Shown here: positions 19,140 through 27,624 of the stretch, in pieces
Numbering within the stretch: the first letter of the stretch is position 1
Layout of the letters: the number at the start of each line of letters is the position of its first letter
Assembly: GCF_018257515.1 (NCBI RefSeq)
Contig: NZ_JAERJR010000006.1
Coordinates: 124,001-188,000, forward strand
Source of the DNA: Tatumella sp. JGM118
GTDB lineage: Bacteria; Pseudomonadota; Gammaproteobacteria; Enterobacterales; Enterobacteriaceae
Direction: 5' to 3'
Length of the DNA: 64,000 bases
The notes under the pieces: generated by a model
Databases searched by the model: none
What the model was told of the DNA's origin: nothing
The model's input: the letters and a program-made list of their open reading frames with translations, nothing else
Position numbers and translations under genes: made by a program

Positions 19140-19334
19140 ATGATGCGTTGCCCGATCTGTAACAAGCCGGCTCACACACGTACGAGCCGTTACTTAAGTG
19201 ATACGACCAAGGAAGCATACTATCAATGTCAGGATATTACCTGCTCATGCACCTTTAAAACGATAGAGAGTCTGGAAAAAATTATATGCGCTCCGATGGC
19301 TAATCAGGAACAACGAATAATGGCGACGTTATAG
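19140..19334 (+). CDS. Ogr/Delta-like zinc-finger transcription activator
   Basis: A 64-residue protein starting at the ATG of 19140 (or 19143) behind AGGTGG. It has the four-cysteine finger of the P2 Ogr/P4 Delta family: C-P-I-C near the start and C-x4-C in YYQCQDITCSCTF, plus the family stretch AHTRTSRYLSDTTKE. These phage proteins activate late promoters by binding a TGT-N12-ACA dyad near -55 and contacting RNA polymerase; NucC of Serratia is a host-encoded relative that controls secreted nuclease genes. It is divergent from levansucrase 2. A short activator gene upstream of lsc, called rlsB, has been described in Erwinia amylovora; I suspect this is its counterpart but could not check. 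A 9-bp AGATAAAAG-type inverted repeat lies upstream at 19031-19059. Confidence 0.82.
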   Translation: MMRCPICNKPAHTRTSRYLSDTTKEAYYQCQDITCSCTFKTIESLEKIICAPMANQEQRIMATL

Positions 19335-19479
19335 GAATAGTCTTAATAACGAATTTTCCACTGAACTTTTCATCAATGTCGTAAGCGCTGATAATAATCA
19401 GAGATGTCGTATGGAAAATATTTTCCGACGGCATATTAGCGGAAGCTTATCAATAATTGATCAATATTGCTTTATGTGT

Positions 19480-19518
19480 GGTTAAACCGCGGTATGCACA
19501 ATATACCGCGGTTTAACC
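19480..19518. terminator. Strong 16-bp perfect hairpin
   Basis: Arms of 16 bp (GGTTAAACCGCGGTAT and its complement at 19503-19518) around a 7-nt loop, 146 bp after the Ogr-like stop. There is no immediate T-run, so it is either a factor-assisted terminator or a protein-binding palindrome. Confidence 0.5.
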
Positions 19519-19812
19519 ATCTTCCTGTAATAATGTAAACCATCCGTTATTATTTTGTTTTATTGATGCTCATGCTGGTCCGGGGGCGGGCGGCGTTCTG
19601 CCGTCTCCTTTACAGGCCTTCACGATGGCGATTCTTCGTGCTTCGGTCGGGTGGGATGGCACGTCTGAGACCTGGCACAAGCCCGTCAGGGTGGCGGTTT
19701 CCCTCCTGTGGCCGGCCGGGCAGTCACGTTTAAATGTCTTTTTTATCCTTTCGTCGCCCTCTGCTGGCATTTTACGATTTTACAACAGTATCAGTGTCTG
19801 GATATTGTAAAT

Positions 19813-19831
19813 GCTATTGATAACTATTATC
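19813..19831. promoter_or_regulatory. Fur box of the heme uptake operon
   Basis: GCTATTGATAACTATTATC agrees with the 19-bp Fur consensus at 15 of 19 positions. It lies about 125-140 bp upstream of the TonB-dependent receptor start, so the operon should be repressed by Fur-iron and expressed in iron limitation. Confidence 0.8.
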
Positions 19832-19954
19832 AAAATGATGTAGATTCTCATACAAAATAAGTGGCTGATATTTGCACAATTTCTTTCTTTGAGAGGAAAC
19901 ATTCGTTTGCATTCACTTGCCGGCAAACGACATTTTTGGCGTGTCTGGATACTG

Positions 19955-22315
19955 ATGATTATGTATAAATTTCTGACTCAGGGTAAGTTTAAACCTGCAT
20001 TATTCAAATTTACCGCGGTGGCACTGTCCGTTCATTCGGCCTGTACCTTTGCCGCAAACACAGCAACGACTGACGCCGGGGCCGGGAGTTCTGAACAGCA
20101 GCTTACCGTTACGGCCACCCCGTTGCCGCTGCGCGCAGATAACCGAAAAACGATCACGGCTGATCAGATGCAAAAGCAGGGCGCAACAGACTTTGGTACG
20201 CTGATGCGTTATCAGACGCTGGTCAGTGCGACCGGAGCCAGCGGCGGTTCCGGTAACGGGAAAAGTGGCTTTGACCGTGGTGGCTACACCGGTTACAACA
20301 TCCGCGGCCTGGAAAGCAACCGTGTCGGCATTGATGTGGATGGGGTTGAACTCCCGTCTGCCACGGGGCGTGGCTACGTCGGACGTACCGGAGTGAACAC
20401 CTTCGGTATTGGCCGCGATTATATTGACCCGTACCTGTTTGGTTTAATGAGTATTGATGCGGGAGCCACCGCAGTATCGCAGCCGAACACCTCTATCGGC
20501 GGCATGGTCTCCTTCCGTACCAAATCTCCGGACGATTACCTTAACCCGGAAAAATCGACCTATTTCGGTTACCAGTCGGATTACGATTCCTCTGACCGGG
20601 GCTGGCACAACGGGATCACTGCCGCGGCCGGTGATGAAGAACTGCGCGGGATCTTTGTCTACAGTCGTCGCGACGGTCAGCAAACCCGTAATAACAGCGG
20701 GACCGTCTCCGCCTATCCGGCGAACTGGCATTCCGACGCCTTCCTGACCACCGGTATCTGGCAGCCGAATGATCAGCATAAGCTGACCGGGACCTTCAGC
20801 TATTATGATAAAACTAATCATACGCATTATGACACCTGGGATTCCGCCGGCAAGAATGTGATCGGTACCAGCCATCAGTCCGGGGAAACCCGCCGCCTGG
20901 GAGTCAATCTGCAGGATGAATATACGCCGTACAATGACTGGATAGATTCCCTGACCACCCGGGTTAACTGGCAAAAGACCGAAGCGCATGACAATACGCT
21001 GGCACCTTATGATACCGGGGTGATTGGCCGTACCTACTCGGACTACAATACCCATTCGCTGGGATTCTCCACCGAACTGCGTAAAACCCTGGGACGCCAT
21101 GAGCTGAGCGGAGGAGTGAACGCCGGTCTGGAAAATACCACGCGTCCGTTTGAACAGTCGCCGGCACCGCTGGTCTACTATTCAGTGATGCAGCCACAGG
21201 CTGACAGCCGGAGCACCACCCTCGGTGCCTTCCTGCAGGACAAAATTAATTTTGATCTGCAGGGCCATAATTTCGCGATCACGCCAGGTGTTCGTGTTGC
21301 CTATCAGAAAACTAAACCGCAGAATCTCTCCTCCCTCGCTGACGGCAGTTCCGTGCTGACCACCGGGGATGTGGACACCTTATATGGTTCCGGCACCAGT
21401 GATACTCAGGTATTACCGTCTCTGACACTGCAATATTCGTTAACCCCGACGCTGCTGACCTATGTTCAGTATAAACGCGGGGCGGAATTCCCGGACGCCA
21501 GCCAGCTGTACGGCTCCTGGAACCTGGGTTCAAGCTATGCGGGAACCCAGCAGTATGCGCTGATCGGTAACCCGTCGCTGAAAACAGAAACCAGTAATAA
21601 CTTCGAGTGGGGCCTGACCGGGCAGCTGAATCCGGGGATCACGCTCAGCGGGTCGGTCTTCTATAACCAGTACGATAACTTCATTGCGTACACCCGTTAT
21701 ACCCGTAGCGGATCGCCGGCGGCGTTTACCAATGTCCCGTCAAATATCTATACGATCTATCAGGCAGAAAACCGCGATAAAGCCTTTATTTATGGCGGAG
21801 ATATCAGTGCGAAATTCCATATTGGTCACTGGCTGGAGTCGGCGGAAGGGCTGAGCACCACCCTGGCGCTGGGCTATGCTAAAGGCGAGTCTAAGTCTTC
21901 TCTCACCGGTGATAGCTACACCGATCTGGATAGCGTGCCACCAATGAAAGCCGTGGTCGGTGTCGCCTGGGATGCACCATCAGGCGTCTGGGGCAGTGCC
22001 GTAACGGCGACCTTTGTGAAAGGGAAGCAGGCCAGCGAGACTACGCGTGATACCACCACTACCGGCACGGTGACCAGTAAAGAGAGCCCGTATCTGCGCA
22101 TTCCGGGTTATGGTCTGGTGGATGCGACCGCTTACTGGCGCATCACAAAAAATGTCAAACTGAGCGGAGGGATCTATAACATTACTGATCGTAAATATAT
22201 TGATTACCTCAGCAGCCGTGATCTGGAAACATCGACCGCACAGGATCGTAATGATGTGGCATTAGCCGTGATGCCGGGCCGGACGTATCAGTTAGGTCTG
22301 AACGTCGATTTCTGA
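19955..22315 (+). CDS. hmuR: TonB-dependent heme/hemoglobin receptor
   Basis: An outer-membrane receptor of about 786 residues heading a complete heme uptake operon. A basic stretch then a hydrophobic core ending CTFA forms a signal peptide. A TonB-box-like LTVTATPL follows, then the plug domain (GFDRGGYTGYNIRGLESNRVGIDVDG is cut here to its key elements: NIRGLE and GIDVDG), and a beta-barrel ending in aromatic GLNVDF. The heme-receptor NPNL-type motif appears as GNPSLKTETSNNFEWG. Its job is to take heme across the outer membrane using TonB energy. The start is uncertain: ATG 19955 or 19961 fit the signal peptide best, but ribosome sites are weak, and a TTG near 19906 behind GAGAGGAAA is possible. 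A Fur box lies upstream. Confidence 0.9.
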   Translation: MIMYKFLTQGKFKPALFKFTAVALSVHSACTFAANTATTDAGAGSSEQQLTVTATPLPLRADNRKTITADQMQKQGATDFGTLMRYQTLVSATGASGGSGNGKSGFDRGGYTGYNIRGLESNRVGIDVDGVELPSATGRGYVGRTGVNTFGIGRDYIDPYLFGLMSIDAGATAVSQPNTSIGGMVSFRTKSPDDYLNPEKSTYFGYQSDYDSSDRGWHNGITAAAGDEELRGIFVYSRRDGQQTRNNSGTVSAYPANWHSDAFLTTGIWQPNDQHKLTGTFSYYDKTNHTHYDTWDSAGKNVIGTSHQSGETRRLGVNLQDEYTPYNDWIDSLTTRVNWQKTEAHDNTLAPYDTGVIGRTYSDYNTHSLGFSTELRKTLGRHELSGGVNAGLENTTRPFEQSPAPLVYYSVMQPQADSRSTTLGAFLQDKINFDLQGHNFAITPGVRVAYQKTKPQNLSSLADGSSVLTTGDVDTLYGSGTSDTQVLPSLTLQYSLTPTLLTYVQYKRGAEFPDASQLYGSWNLGSSYAGTQQYALIGNPSLKTETSNNFEWGLTGQLNPGITLSGSVFYNQYDNFIAYTRYTRSGSPAAFTNVPSNIYTIYQAENRDKAFIYGGDISAKFHIGHWLESAEGLSTTLALGYAKGESKSSLTGDSYTDLDSVPPMKAVVGVAWDAPSGVWGSAVTATFVKGKQASETTRDTTTTGTVTSKESPYLRIPGYGLVDATAYWRITKNVKLSGGIYNITDRKYIDYLSSRDLETSTAQDRNDVALAVMPGRTYQLGLNVDF

Positions 22316-22376
22316 TGATCCATTATCCGCCCTGCCATACGGCAGGGCACTCAGGGAACAGAGAGCAGGAGAAGTT

Positions 22377-23402
22377 ATGATGACGACTTATCAGCATTAT
22401 GTGCAGTTAAAAGCCGAACATCCTGGCAGTTATGCCCGGGATCTGGCAAAAATGATGGGGATCAGTGAAGCTGAGCTGATTCAGGCCCGGGCAGACGAAG
22501 CGCAACCCCTGCGGGCAGATTTTCCGGCGTTACTGGAAGCCCTGCAGAGTGTGGGTGAAATTAAAAGTATTACCCGCAACGAATATGCGGTCCATGAACA
22601 GACCGGCACCTTTGATCATCTGCATATTGGTCCGCATGCCGGGCTGGTATTAAATCCGCGCCACCTGGATCTGCGTTTTTTCCTCGCGCAATGGCACAGT
22701 GTTTTCAGTCTGCAGGAGCAGAGCGCCCGCGGCGAACGTCACAGCATTCAGGTCTTTGATCGTCATGGCGAGGCAGTGATCAAAATCTATGCCACCGGGC
22801 ACACCGATCAGGCGGCCTGGCAGCAACTGATCACCGCTTTCCGTCAGCCGGAACCTGCGATGCTCTCTGTGAGCCAGGCACCGGCCCCCGCGTTCGCGGA
22901 ACAGATTGATGCACCTCTGATAGAGCAGGAGTGGCGGGAAATGACAGACGTGCATCAGTTTTTCCGTCTGCTCAGCCGTCACAATATCAGCCGGCAACAG
23001 GCCTTTGCGGCGGTCAGTGATGATCTGGCCTGTCGGGTCGATGCCGGTGCACTGGCACAGTTACTGACGCTGGCGCAGGATGCGGGTAATGAGATCATGA
23101 TCTTTGTCGGTAACCGTGGCTGTACCCAGATCTTCACCGGCCCGGTGGAGAAAGTTGAGCCGATGAAGGGCTGGCTGAATATCTTTAATCCCCGCTTTAC
23201 CCTGCATTTACAGGATAAACAGATAGCGGAAAGCTGGATCACCCGCAAACCCACGGTTGACGGACATGTCACCAGCCTGGAGTTATTTGCCGCGGATGGT
23301 ACTCAAATTGCCCAGCTCTATGGGCAGCGCAGTGAAGGGCAGCCGGAGCAGACACTCTGGCGTCAGCAAATCGAATCACTGAAAGGGAGTGTAATGGCAT
23401 GA
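22377..23402 (+). CDS. hmuS: Hemin-degrading/heme-trafficking protein HmuS (HemS)
   Basis: A 341-residue cytosolic protein of the HemS/HmuS/ChuS family, the usual length, built of two related halves. It receives heme from the importer and either stores it or breaks it down to release iron. Visible landmarks are RNEYAVHEQTG and FDHLHIGPHAGLVLNPRHLDLRFFLAQWHSVF in the first half (the ligand histidine region, given in part) and the matching RGCTQIFTGPVEK and LNIFNPRFTLHL in the second half. The start is one of two adjacent ATGs at 22377, 62 bp after hmuR. Its last codons overlap hmuT by 4 bp, showing translational coupling. Confidence 0.92.
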   Translation: MMTTYQHYVQLKAEHPGSYARDLAKMMGISEAELIQARADEAQPLRADFPALLEALQSVGEIKSITRNEYAVHEQTGTFDHLHIGPHAGLVLNPRHLDLRFFLAQWHSVFSLQEQSARGERHSIQVFDRHGEAVIKIYATGHTDQAAWQQLITAFRQPEPAMLSVSQAPAPAFAEQIDAPLIEQEWREMTDVHQFFRLLSRHNISRQQAFAAVSDDLACRVDAGALAQLLTLAQDAGNEIMIFVGNRGCTQIFTGPVEKVEPMKGWLNIFNPRFTLHLQDKQIAESWITRKPTVDGHVTSLELFAADGTQIAQLYGQRSEGQPEQTLWRQQIESLKGSVMA

Positions 23403-24220
23403 GATTTTTTGGCCTGATGCTTTGTCTGCTGGCATTACCGGTTTTCGCCAGTCCGCGGGTGGTCTCCATTGGCGGAGATGTCACCGAAATCGTCTATGCT
23501 CTGGGCGCCGGTGACCAGCTGGCGGGTCGTGACAGTACCAGCACCTTTCCGGCTCAGGCCGAAAAACTTCCCGATGTCGGCTATATGCGCCAGCTAAATA
23601 CCGAAGGTATTCTGGCGCTCAAGCCGGAAGTCGTGCTTGCCAATGAGCAGGCGAAACCCTCACAGGTTCTGGAACAGTTATCGCAGGTCGGGGTAAAGGT
23701 GGTGCATGTCACCGGCGAAAACAGCCTGCCGGCGATTCTGCAAAAAATTACCACCATTGCTGATGCCCTGCATAAAGAGGAGGCGGCAAAACCCTTATTA
23801 CGTCAGGTCAGTGAACAGATACAGGCACTGCCGACCCGGCCTCTGCAGATCAGAGCGTTGTATATTATGGCTAACAGCGGTATGACCACGCTGGTGGCCG
23901 GTAAGGGGACGGCGGCAGATGTGGCGATGCGCAGTGCCGGGCTGAGCAATGTGATGGGCAGCGTCCCTCACTACCAGACCCTGTCTGCGGAAGGCGTTAT
24001 CGCCGCCGCCCCGCAGGTCATTATTATCGACCGTAGCGGTGTGGCAGCCCTGGGGGGGCCGGAAAAATTGTGGCAGTTACCGGGCCTTTCGATGACGCCG
24101 GCGGGTCAGCACCACCGGATGATCACTATCGATCAGATGGCGTTACTGGGCTTTGGCCTGCAGACGCCGAAGGCTCTCCTTCAGCTGCGTCAGGCGGCAG
24201 AAAAGATCGATGCGGAGTAA
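23399..24220 (+). CDS. hmuT: Periplasmic heme-binding protein HmuT
   Basis: A 273-residue class III (BtuF-like) substrate-binding protein. The first 18 residues (MRFFGLMLCLLALPVFAS) form a signal peptide, so it works in the periplasm, handing heme to HmuUV. Landmarks are RVVSIGGDVTEIVYALGA at the mature N-terminus and VGYMRQLNTEGILALKPEVV, whose Tyr is the expected axial heme ligand. The start overlaps the end of hmuS (ATGA). The 3' end overlaps hmuU. Confidence 0.92.
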   Translation: MRFFGLMLCLLALPVFASPRVVSIGGDVTEIVYALGAGDQLAGRDSTSTFPAQAEKLPDVGYMRQLNTEGILALKPEVVLANEQAKPSQVLEQLSQVGVKVVHVTGENSLPAILQKITTIADALHKEEAAKPLLRQVSEQIQALPTRPLQIRALYIMANSGMTTLVAGKGTAADVAMRSAGLSNVMGSVPHYQTLSAEGVIAAAPQVIIIDRSGVAALGGPEKLWQLPGLSMTPAGQHHRMITIDQMALLGFGLQTPKALLQLRQAAEKIDAE

Positions 24221-25208
24221 CCCACAGACGTTGATCTGGCTGCTGGTGATGGGAGGGATCCTGCTGGCGGCCTTGCTGATTTCCAGTCAGTCCGGGGCGT
24301 TGCCTCTGTCGCTGTCCACGTTATGGCATGCGGACCCGGACAGCCTGACGCGGAAAATATGGCTGAATATCCGTTTACCGCGTGTGTTGCTGGCGGCGCT
24401 GGTCGGACTGGCTCTGGCCGTCTCCGGTACCGTAATGCAGGGATTATTTCGTAACCCGCTGGCCGACCCGGGATTGCTGGGGATCAGCAGCGGGGCGGGC
24501 CTGGCCGTTGCCATTGCCCTGATCATTCCGTTTTCCCTGCCGCCGGCCCTGGCCCTGTGGCTACCGATGGTCGCGGCATTTACCGGCAGCCTGCTGGTTA
24601 CCGTGCTGATCTTCCGGCTAAGCCGCTTTACCGGCGGACATCTGTCCCGTTTATTACTGTTTGGGGTGGCCATCAATGCGGTGTGCGGGGCGATTGTCGG
24701 GGTATTGTCATGGATAAGTAATGATCAGCAGTTACGTCAGTTGTCGTTGTGGGGCATGGGGAGTCTGTCCCAGGCACAGTGGCCGGTGATCCTCGTCTGT
24801 GTGTTACTTATTCTGCCCGCCACCTTCGGTACCTTATTCTTTTCACAGCGGCTCAACTTACTGCAACTGGGGGAAGAAGATGCCCATTATATGGGGGTCA
24901 ATGTCAGCCGTACGCAGCGGCAGCTGCTGGTACTGAATGCTGTACTGGTGGGCACCGCCGTCTCGGTCAGCGGGGTGATTGGCTTTATCGGGCTGGTGAT
25001 CCCTCATGTGATGCGGATGTGCTTCGGCAGTGATCACCGCAGTGTCCTGCCGGCATCGGCCCTGAGCGGAGCTATTTTACTGCTGCTGGCCGACACACTG
25101 GCCCGCACGGTGGTGGCCCCGGCAGAAATGCCGGTCGGATTACTGACCAGCCTGATCGGCGCACCGTGGTTTTTCTGGCTGATTATCCGTCGCCAGCGGG
25201 GGGAGTGA
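24210..25208 (+). CDS. hmuU: Heme ABC transporter permease HmuU
   Basis: A 332-residue BtuC/FecCD-type inner-membrane permease with about ten hydrophobic segments. Family motifs are LPRVLLAALVGLALAVSGT, FRNPLADPGLLGISSGA and the C-terminal IGFIGLVIPHVMRM. I start at the ATG of 24210 (MRSNPQTLIW), which overlaps the hmuT stop by 11 bp; the upstream extension of this frame to 24153 lies inside hmuT and is arginine-rich noise. It forms a dimer that carries heme into the cytosol with two HmuV subunits. The stop overlaps the hmuV start by one base. Confidence 0.92.
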   Translation: MRSNPQTLIWLLVMGGILLAALLISSQSGALPLSLSTLWHADPDSLTRKIWLNIRLPRVLLAALVGLALAVSGTVMQGLFRNPLADPGLLGISSGAGLAVAIALIIPFSLPPALALWLPMVAAFTGSLLVTVLIFRLSRFTGGHLSRLLLFGVAINAVCGAIVGVLSWISNDQQLRQLSLWGMGSLSQAQWPVILVCVLLILPATFGTLFFSQRLNLLQLGEEDAHYMGVNVSRTQRQLLVLNAVLVGTAVSVSGVIGFIGLVIPHVMRMCFGSDHRSVLPASALSGAILLLLADTLARTVVAPAEMPVGLLTSLIGAPWFFWLIIRRQRGE

Positions 25209-25987
25209 TGGTCGTTAACCTTGAAGCCGATAACCTCGTCCTGAAACGCGGACAAAAAACGCTGTTGTCTGCGGTTTCGTTACAGTTATCGCCCGGAGAA
25301 ATGGTCGCTCTGATAGGCCCGAATGGTGCCGGTAAATCGACTTTATTACGGGTACTGAGTGGTTATCTTGCCCCGGACAGTGGCGAATGCCGCCTGCAGG
25401 GGACAGCGCTGAGCGCATGGGAAGGCCGTTTACTGGCACAGCAACGTGCGGTCATGCGTCAGCAAAGCAGCCTGACCTTTGCGCTGACCGCAAGGCAGGT
25501 CATCGCTCTGGGCAGGGCGGCCTGGCCCCGGGGTCAGCAGGATGAAATTGTGACCGGGGTCGCCGGACTGACCGGCTGCAGTGACTTGCTGGACCGCAAT
25601 TATCTGCACTTATCCGGCGGAGAGCAGCAACGGGTCCAGCTGGCGCGGGTGCTGGCACAACTCTGGCGTGACGGCGAGCCGCAGGGATTCCTGTTTCTGG
25701 ATGAACCCACTTCGGCGCTGGATCTTTATCATCAGCAGCATATTCTGAGGTTACTGCACCGGCTGACCCGGCAGGGGAAACTGATGGTATGCAGTGTGCT
25801 GCATGATCTGAATCAGGCATCGCTCTGGGCAGATAGGGTGTTGCTGCTGCATCAGGGGAGCCTGGTCACACAGGGCACGCCACAGCAGGTACTGAATGCT
25901 GAGACATTACAGCACTGGTACGGGGCGGAACTGAGTGTCCATTCGGCAACGCCTCATCGGCGACCGCAGGTGATGCTGTTACCCTGA
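25208..25987 (+). CDS. hmuV: Heme ABC transporter ATP-binding protein HmuV
   Basis: A 259-residue ABC ATPase energising HmuU. Walker A is GPNGAGKST (about residues 37-45), the signature is LSGGEQQRV, Walker B is FLFLDEPTSALD and the switch histidine is in VLHDLNQ. The ATG at 25208 shares a base with the hmuU stop (TGATG), the typical coupled arrangement; the frame also opens upstream inside hmuU but without reason to use it. It is the last gene of the hmuRSTUV operon; no clear T-run terminator follows. Confidence 0.93.
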   Translation: MVVNLEADNLVLKRGQKTLLSAVSLQLSPGEMVALIGPNGAGKSTLLRVLSGYLAPDSGECRLQGTALSAWEGRLLAQQRAVMRQQSSLTFALTARQVIALGRAAWPRGQQDEIVTGVAGLTGCSDLLDRNYLHLSGGEQQRVQLARVLAQLWRDGEPQGFLFLDEPTSALDLYHQQHILRLLHRLTRQGKLMVCSVLHDLNQASLWADRVLLLHQGSLVTQGTPQQVLNAETLQHWYGAELSVHSATPHRRPQVMLLP

Positions 25988-26623
25988 TACGGGATGATAT
26001 GTCCGGGAGACGAACCCCGGATGACTCTGATCCACCGGCGGGATCGGCAGGGAGCGACGGATCTCAGGAGTCACGTGCAACGGCCCGACCCTCTGTCAGT
26101 TACGCCCGCCTGTTGGATCGATGCTGACCGGCAGGCCGGTGACTGAAGGCTGTCCGGCGGTCGCTGGCTGGCGGATCACGATGATCCTTCCGCAGGGATC
26201 GTCTTTTGTGGGGCCGATCCCCGCATGGCGGCCGGGAGGGGCGATCTGTCTTATGGCCGGCGATACAGAGGACGGTCACCACGCCGGGGGCGGTGGTTAT
26301 TCATCAAAACAGAGTTCAGGGGAAGCCCCCTGATCGTCATATTCCTCAGTGTCCCTGGCCGCAGGGCAGGCCGGATTCAGTAAATCATCAGAAAGGTAAC
26401 GCTGACCACTGGCCAGGATCTCTTCAATTTGCATCGCATAAGTTGTCGCCATCAGAAAACTCCATGGTTGCTGAATAGTGAATCTGCAGGGTCAGCATGG
26501 CAACCACAGATGACATTCCTGTGAACCCGTCCGGAAATAATAAAGATTTTTCGGTGGCTGCAGGACAGCGCACGGAGTAATGGCTATGCTGGATCACATC
26601 ATTCAGTGACAGACGGAGCAGCG
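25988..26623. other. Gap between hmuV and the Gfo/Idh/MocA gene
   Basis: About 635 bp. Apart from one small minus-strand ORF (26297-26452, listed) I see only overlapping short frames with no family resemblance. No strong terminator for the heme operon and no repeat was noticed. Confidence 0.4.
26297..26452 (-). CDS. Small acidic hypothetical protein (51 aa)
   Basis: An ORF of 51 codons starting MATTYAMQIEEILASGQRY at the ATG of 26450-26452, with GGAG eight bases upstream, and ending PELCFDE. It is acidic, probably helical at the N-terminus, and has no membrane segment or signal. I do not recognise it. Support is the ribosome site and the plausible composition only; it could be a chance ORF. 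Confidence 0.35.
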   Translation of the reverse strand: MATTYAMQIEEILASGQRYLSDDLLNPACPAARDTEEYDDQGASPELCFDE

Positions 26624-27613
26624 ATGACCTTAAGACTGGCAGTGGTAGGAACACATTGGATCACCGACAGTTTCGTGTCTGCGGCACTGGAAAGTGGTCT
26701 TTATACGTTGAGTGCGGTCTATTCACGGACCCCGGAACAGGGCGCGGCGTTCGCGGCGGGCTATGGTTCGCCGGCGGTGTTTACGGATTTGCAAACAATG
26801 GCAGAGAGCGACCTGGCGGAGGTGGTGTATATTGCCAGCCCGAATTCGCTGCATTGTGAACAGAGCTGCCTGTTTATGCGCCACGGGAAACACGTGATTT
26901 GCGAAAAACCGCTCGCGTCAGATGACGTTCAGGCCGCCAAAATGATCGCCTGTGCGAAGCAGCATCGGGTTGTGCTGTTTGAAGCGTTTAAAACGGCGAC
27001 CCTCCCTAACTTCCGGGTGATCCGTGACACCCTGCCGGCGCTGGGAAAACTGCGTAAAGCGCTGCTGCAATATTGTCAGTACTCCTCGCGGTATCAGCCT
27101 TACCTGGCGGGCGAAAATCCGAATACCTTTAACCCGCAGTTTTCGAATGGCTCGGTGATGGACATCGGCTTTTATCCGCTGGCCAGCGCCGTGGCGTTGT
27201 GGGGCGCCCCCCGGGGCGTCAAAGCTCAGGCGTCGTTACTGGAAAGCGGGGTCGATGCCCACGGAACGGTGATTCTGGATTACGGCGATTTTGATGTGAC
27301 TATTCTGCATTCCAAAGTCAGTGATTCGGTACTGAGCAGCGAAATACAGGGAGAAGAAGGCTCGCTGGTGATAAGCAAACTGTCCACCTGTGAAGGGATC
27401 ACCTTGCATCCGCGCCAGGGGGCGGTGCAGTCACCCGGTGTGGCTCAGTATGACAACGCGATGCGCAGTGAAGCTGAACTGTTTGCCCGGCTGGTGGCAG
27501 AGCAGCAGATCGATCACCCGGCGCTGGAGGTCAGCCTGATCACGGCCCGGTTGCTGACGGATATTCGCCGGCAGACCGGGGTACGTTTCCCTTCCGATGA
27601 TGCGATGCCCTGA
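26624..27613 (+). CDS. Gfo/Idh/MocA-family NAD(P)-dependent oxidoreductase
   Basis: A 329-residue dehydrogenase with an N-terminal Rossmann domain and a C-terminal alpha/beta substrate domain. The dinucleotide region begins LRLAVVGTHWITDSFV, a slightly atypical form of the GxGxxG loop, and the family lysine is in CEKPLASDD. Members oxidise or reduce sugars, inositols or related polyols with NAD(P). The ATG at 26624 has GGAG upstream; the frame is open to 26606 but that start lacks a ribosome site. It stands between the heme operon and the CysB-like regulator, convergent with the latter, and the substrate is unknown. Confidence 0.85.
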   Translation: MTLRLAVVGTHWITDSFVSAALESGLYTLSAVYSRTPEQGAAFAAGYGSPAVFTDLQTMAESDLAEVVYIASPNSLHCEQSCLFMRHGKHVICEKPLASDDVQAAKMIACAKQHRVVLFEAFKTATLPNFRVIRDTLPALGKLRKALLQYCQYSSRYQPYLAGENPNTFNPQFSNGSVMDIGFYPLASAVALWGAPRGVKAQASLLESGVDAHGTVILDYGDFDVTILHSKVSDSVLSSEIQGEEGSLVISKLSTCEGITLHPRQGAVQSPGVAQYDNAMRSEAELFARLVAEQQIDHPALEVSLITARLLTDIRRQTGVRFPSDDAMP

Positions 27614-27624
27614 AGCATATCGGG

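Larger units (their letters stand above)
19335..19954. other. Gap between Ogr-like gene and heme receptor
   Basis: About 620 bp with a very strong palindromic hairpin (19480-19518) and a Fur box (19813-19831), listed separately. A 67-codon minus-strand frame and a 61-codon plus-strand frame at 19570-19810 overlap each other and match no family I recognise; I did not call either. Confidence 0.5.

Noticed and set aside
19570-19810. Short ORFs on both strands upstream of the heme receptor
   Set aside because: They overlap each other antisense, have no convincing ribosome site and resemble no family I know.
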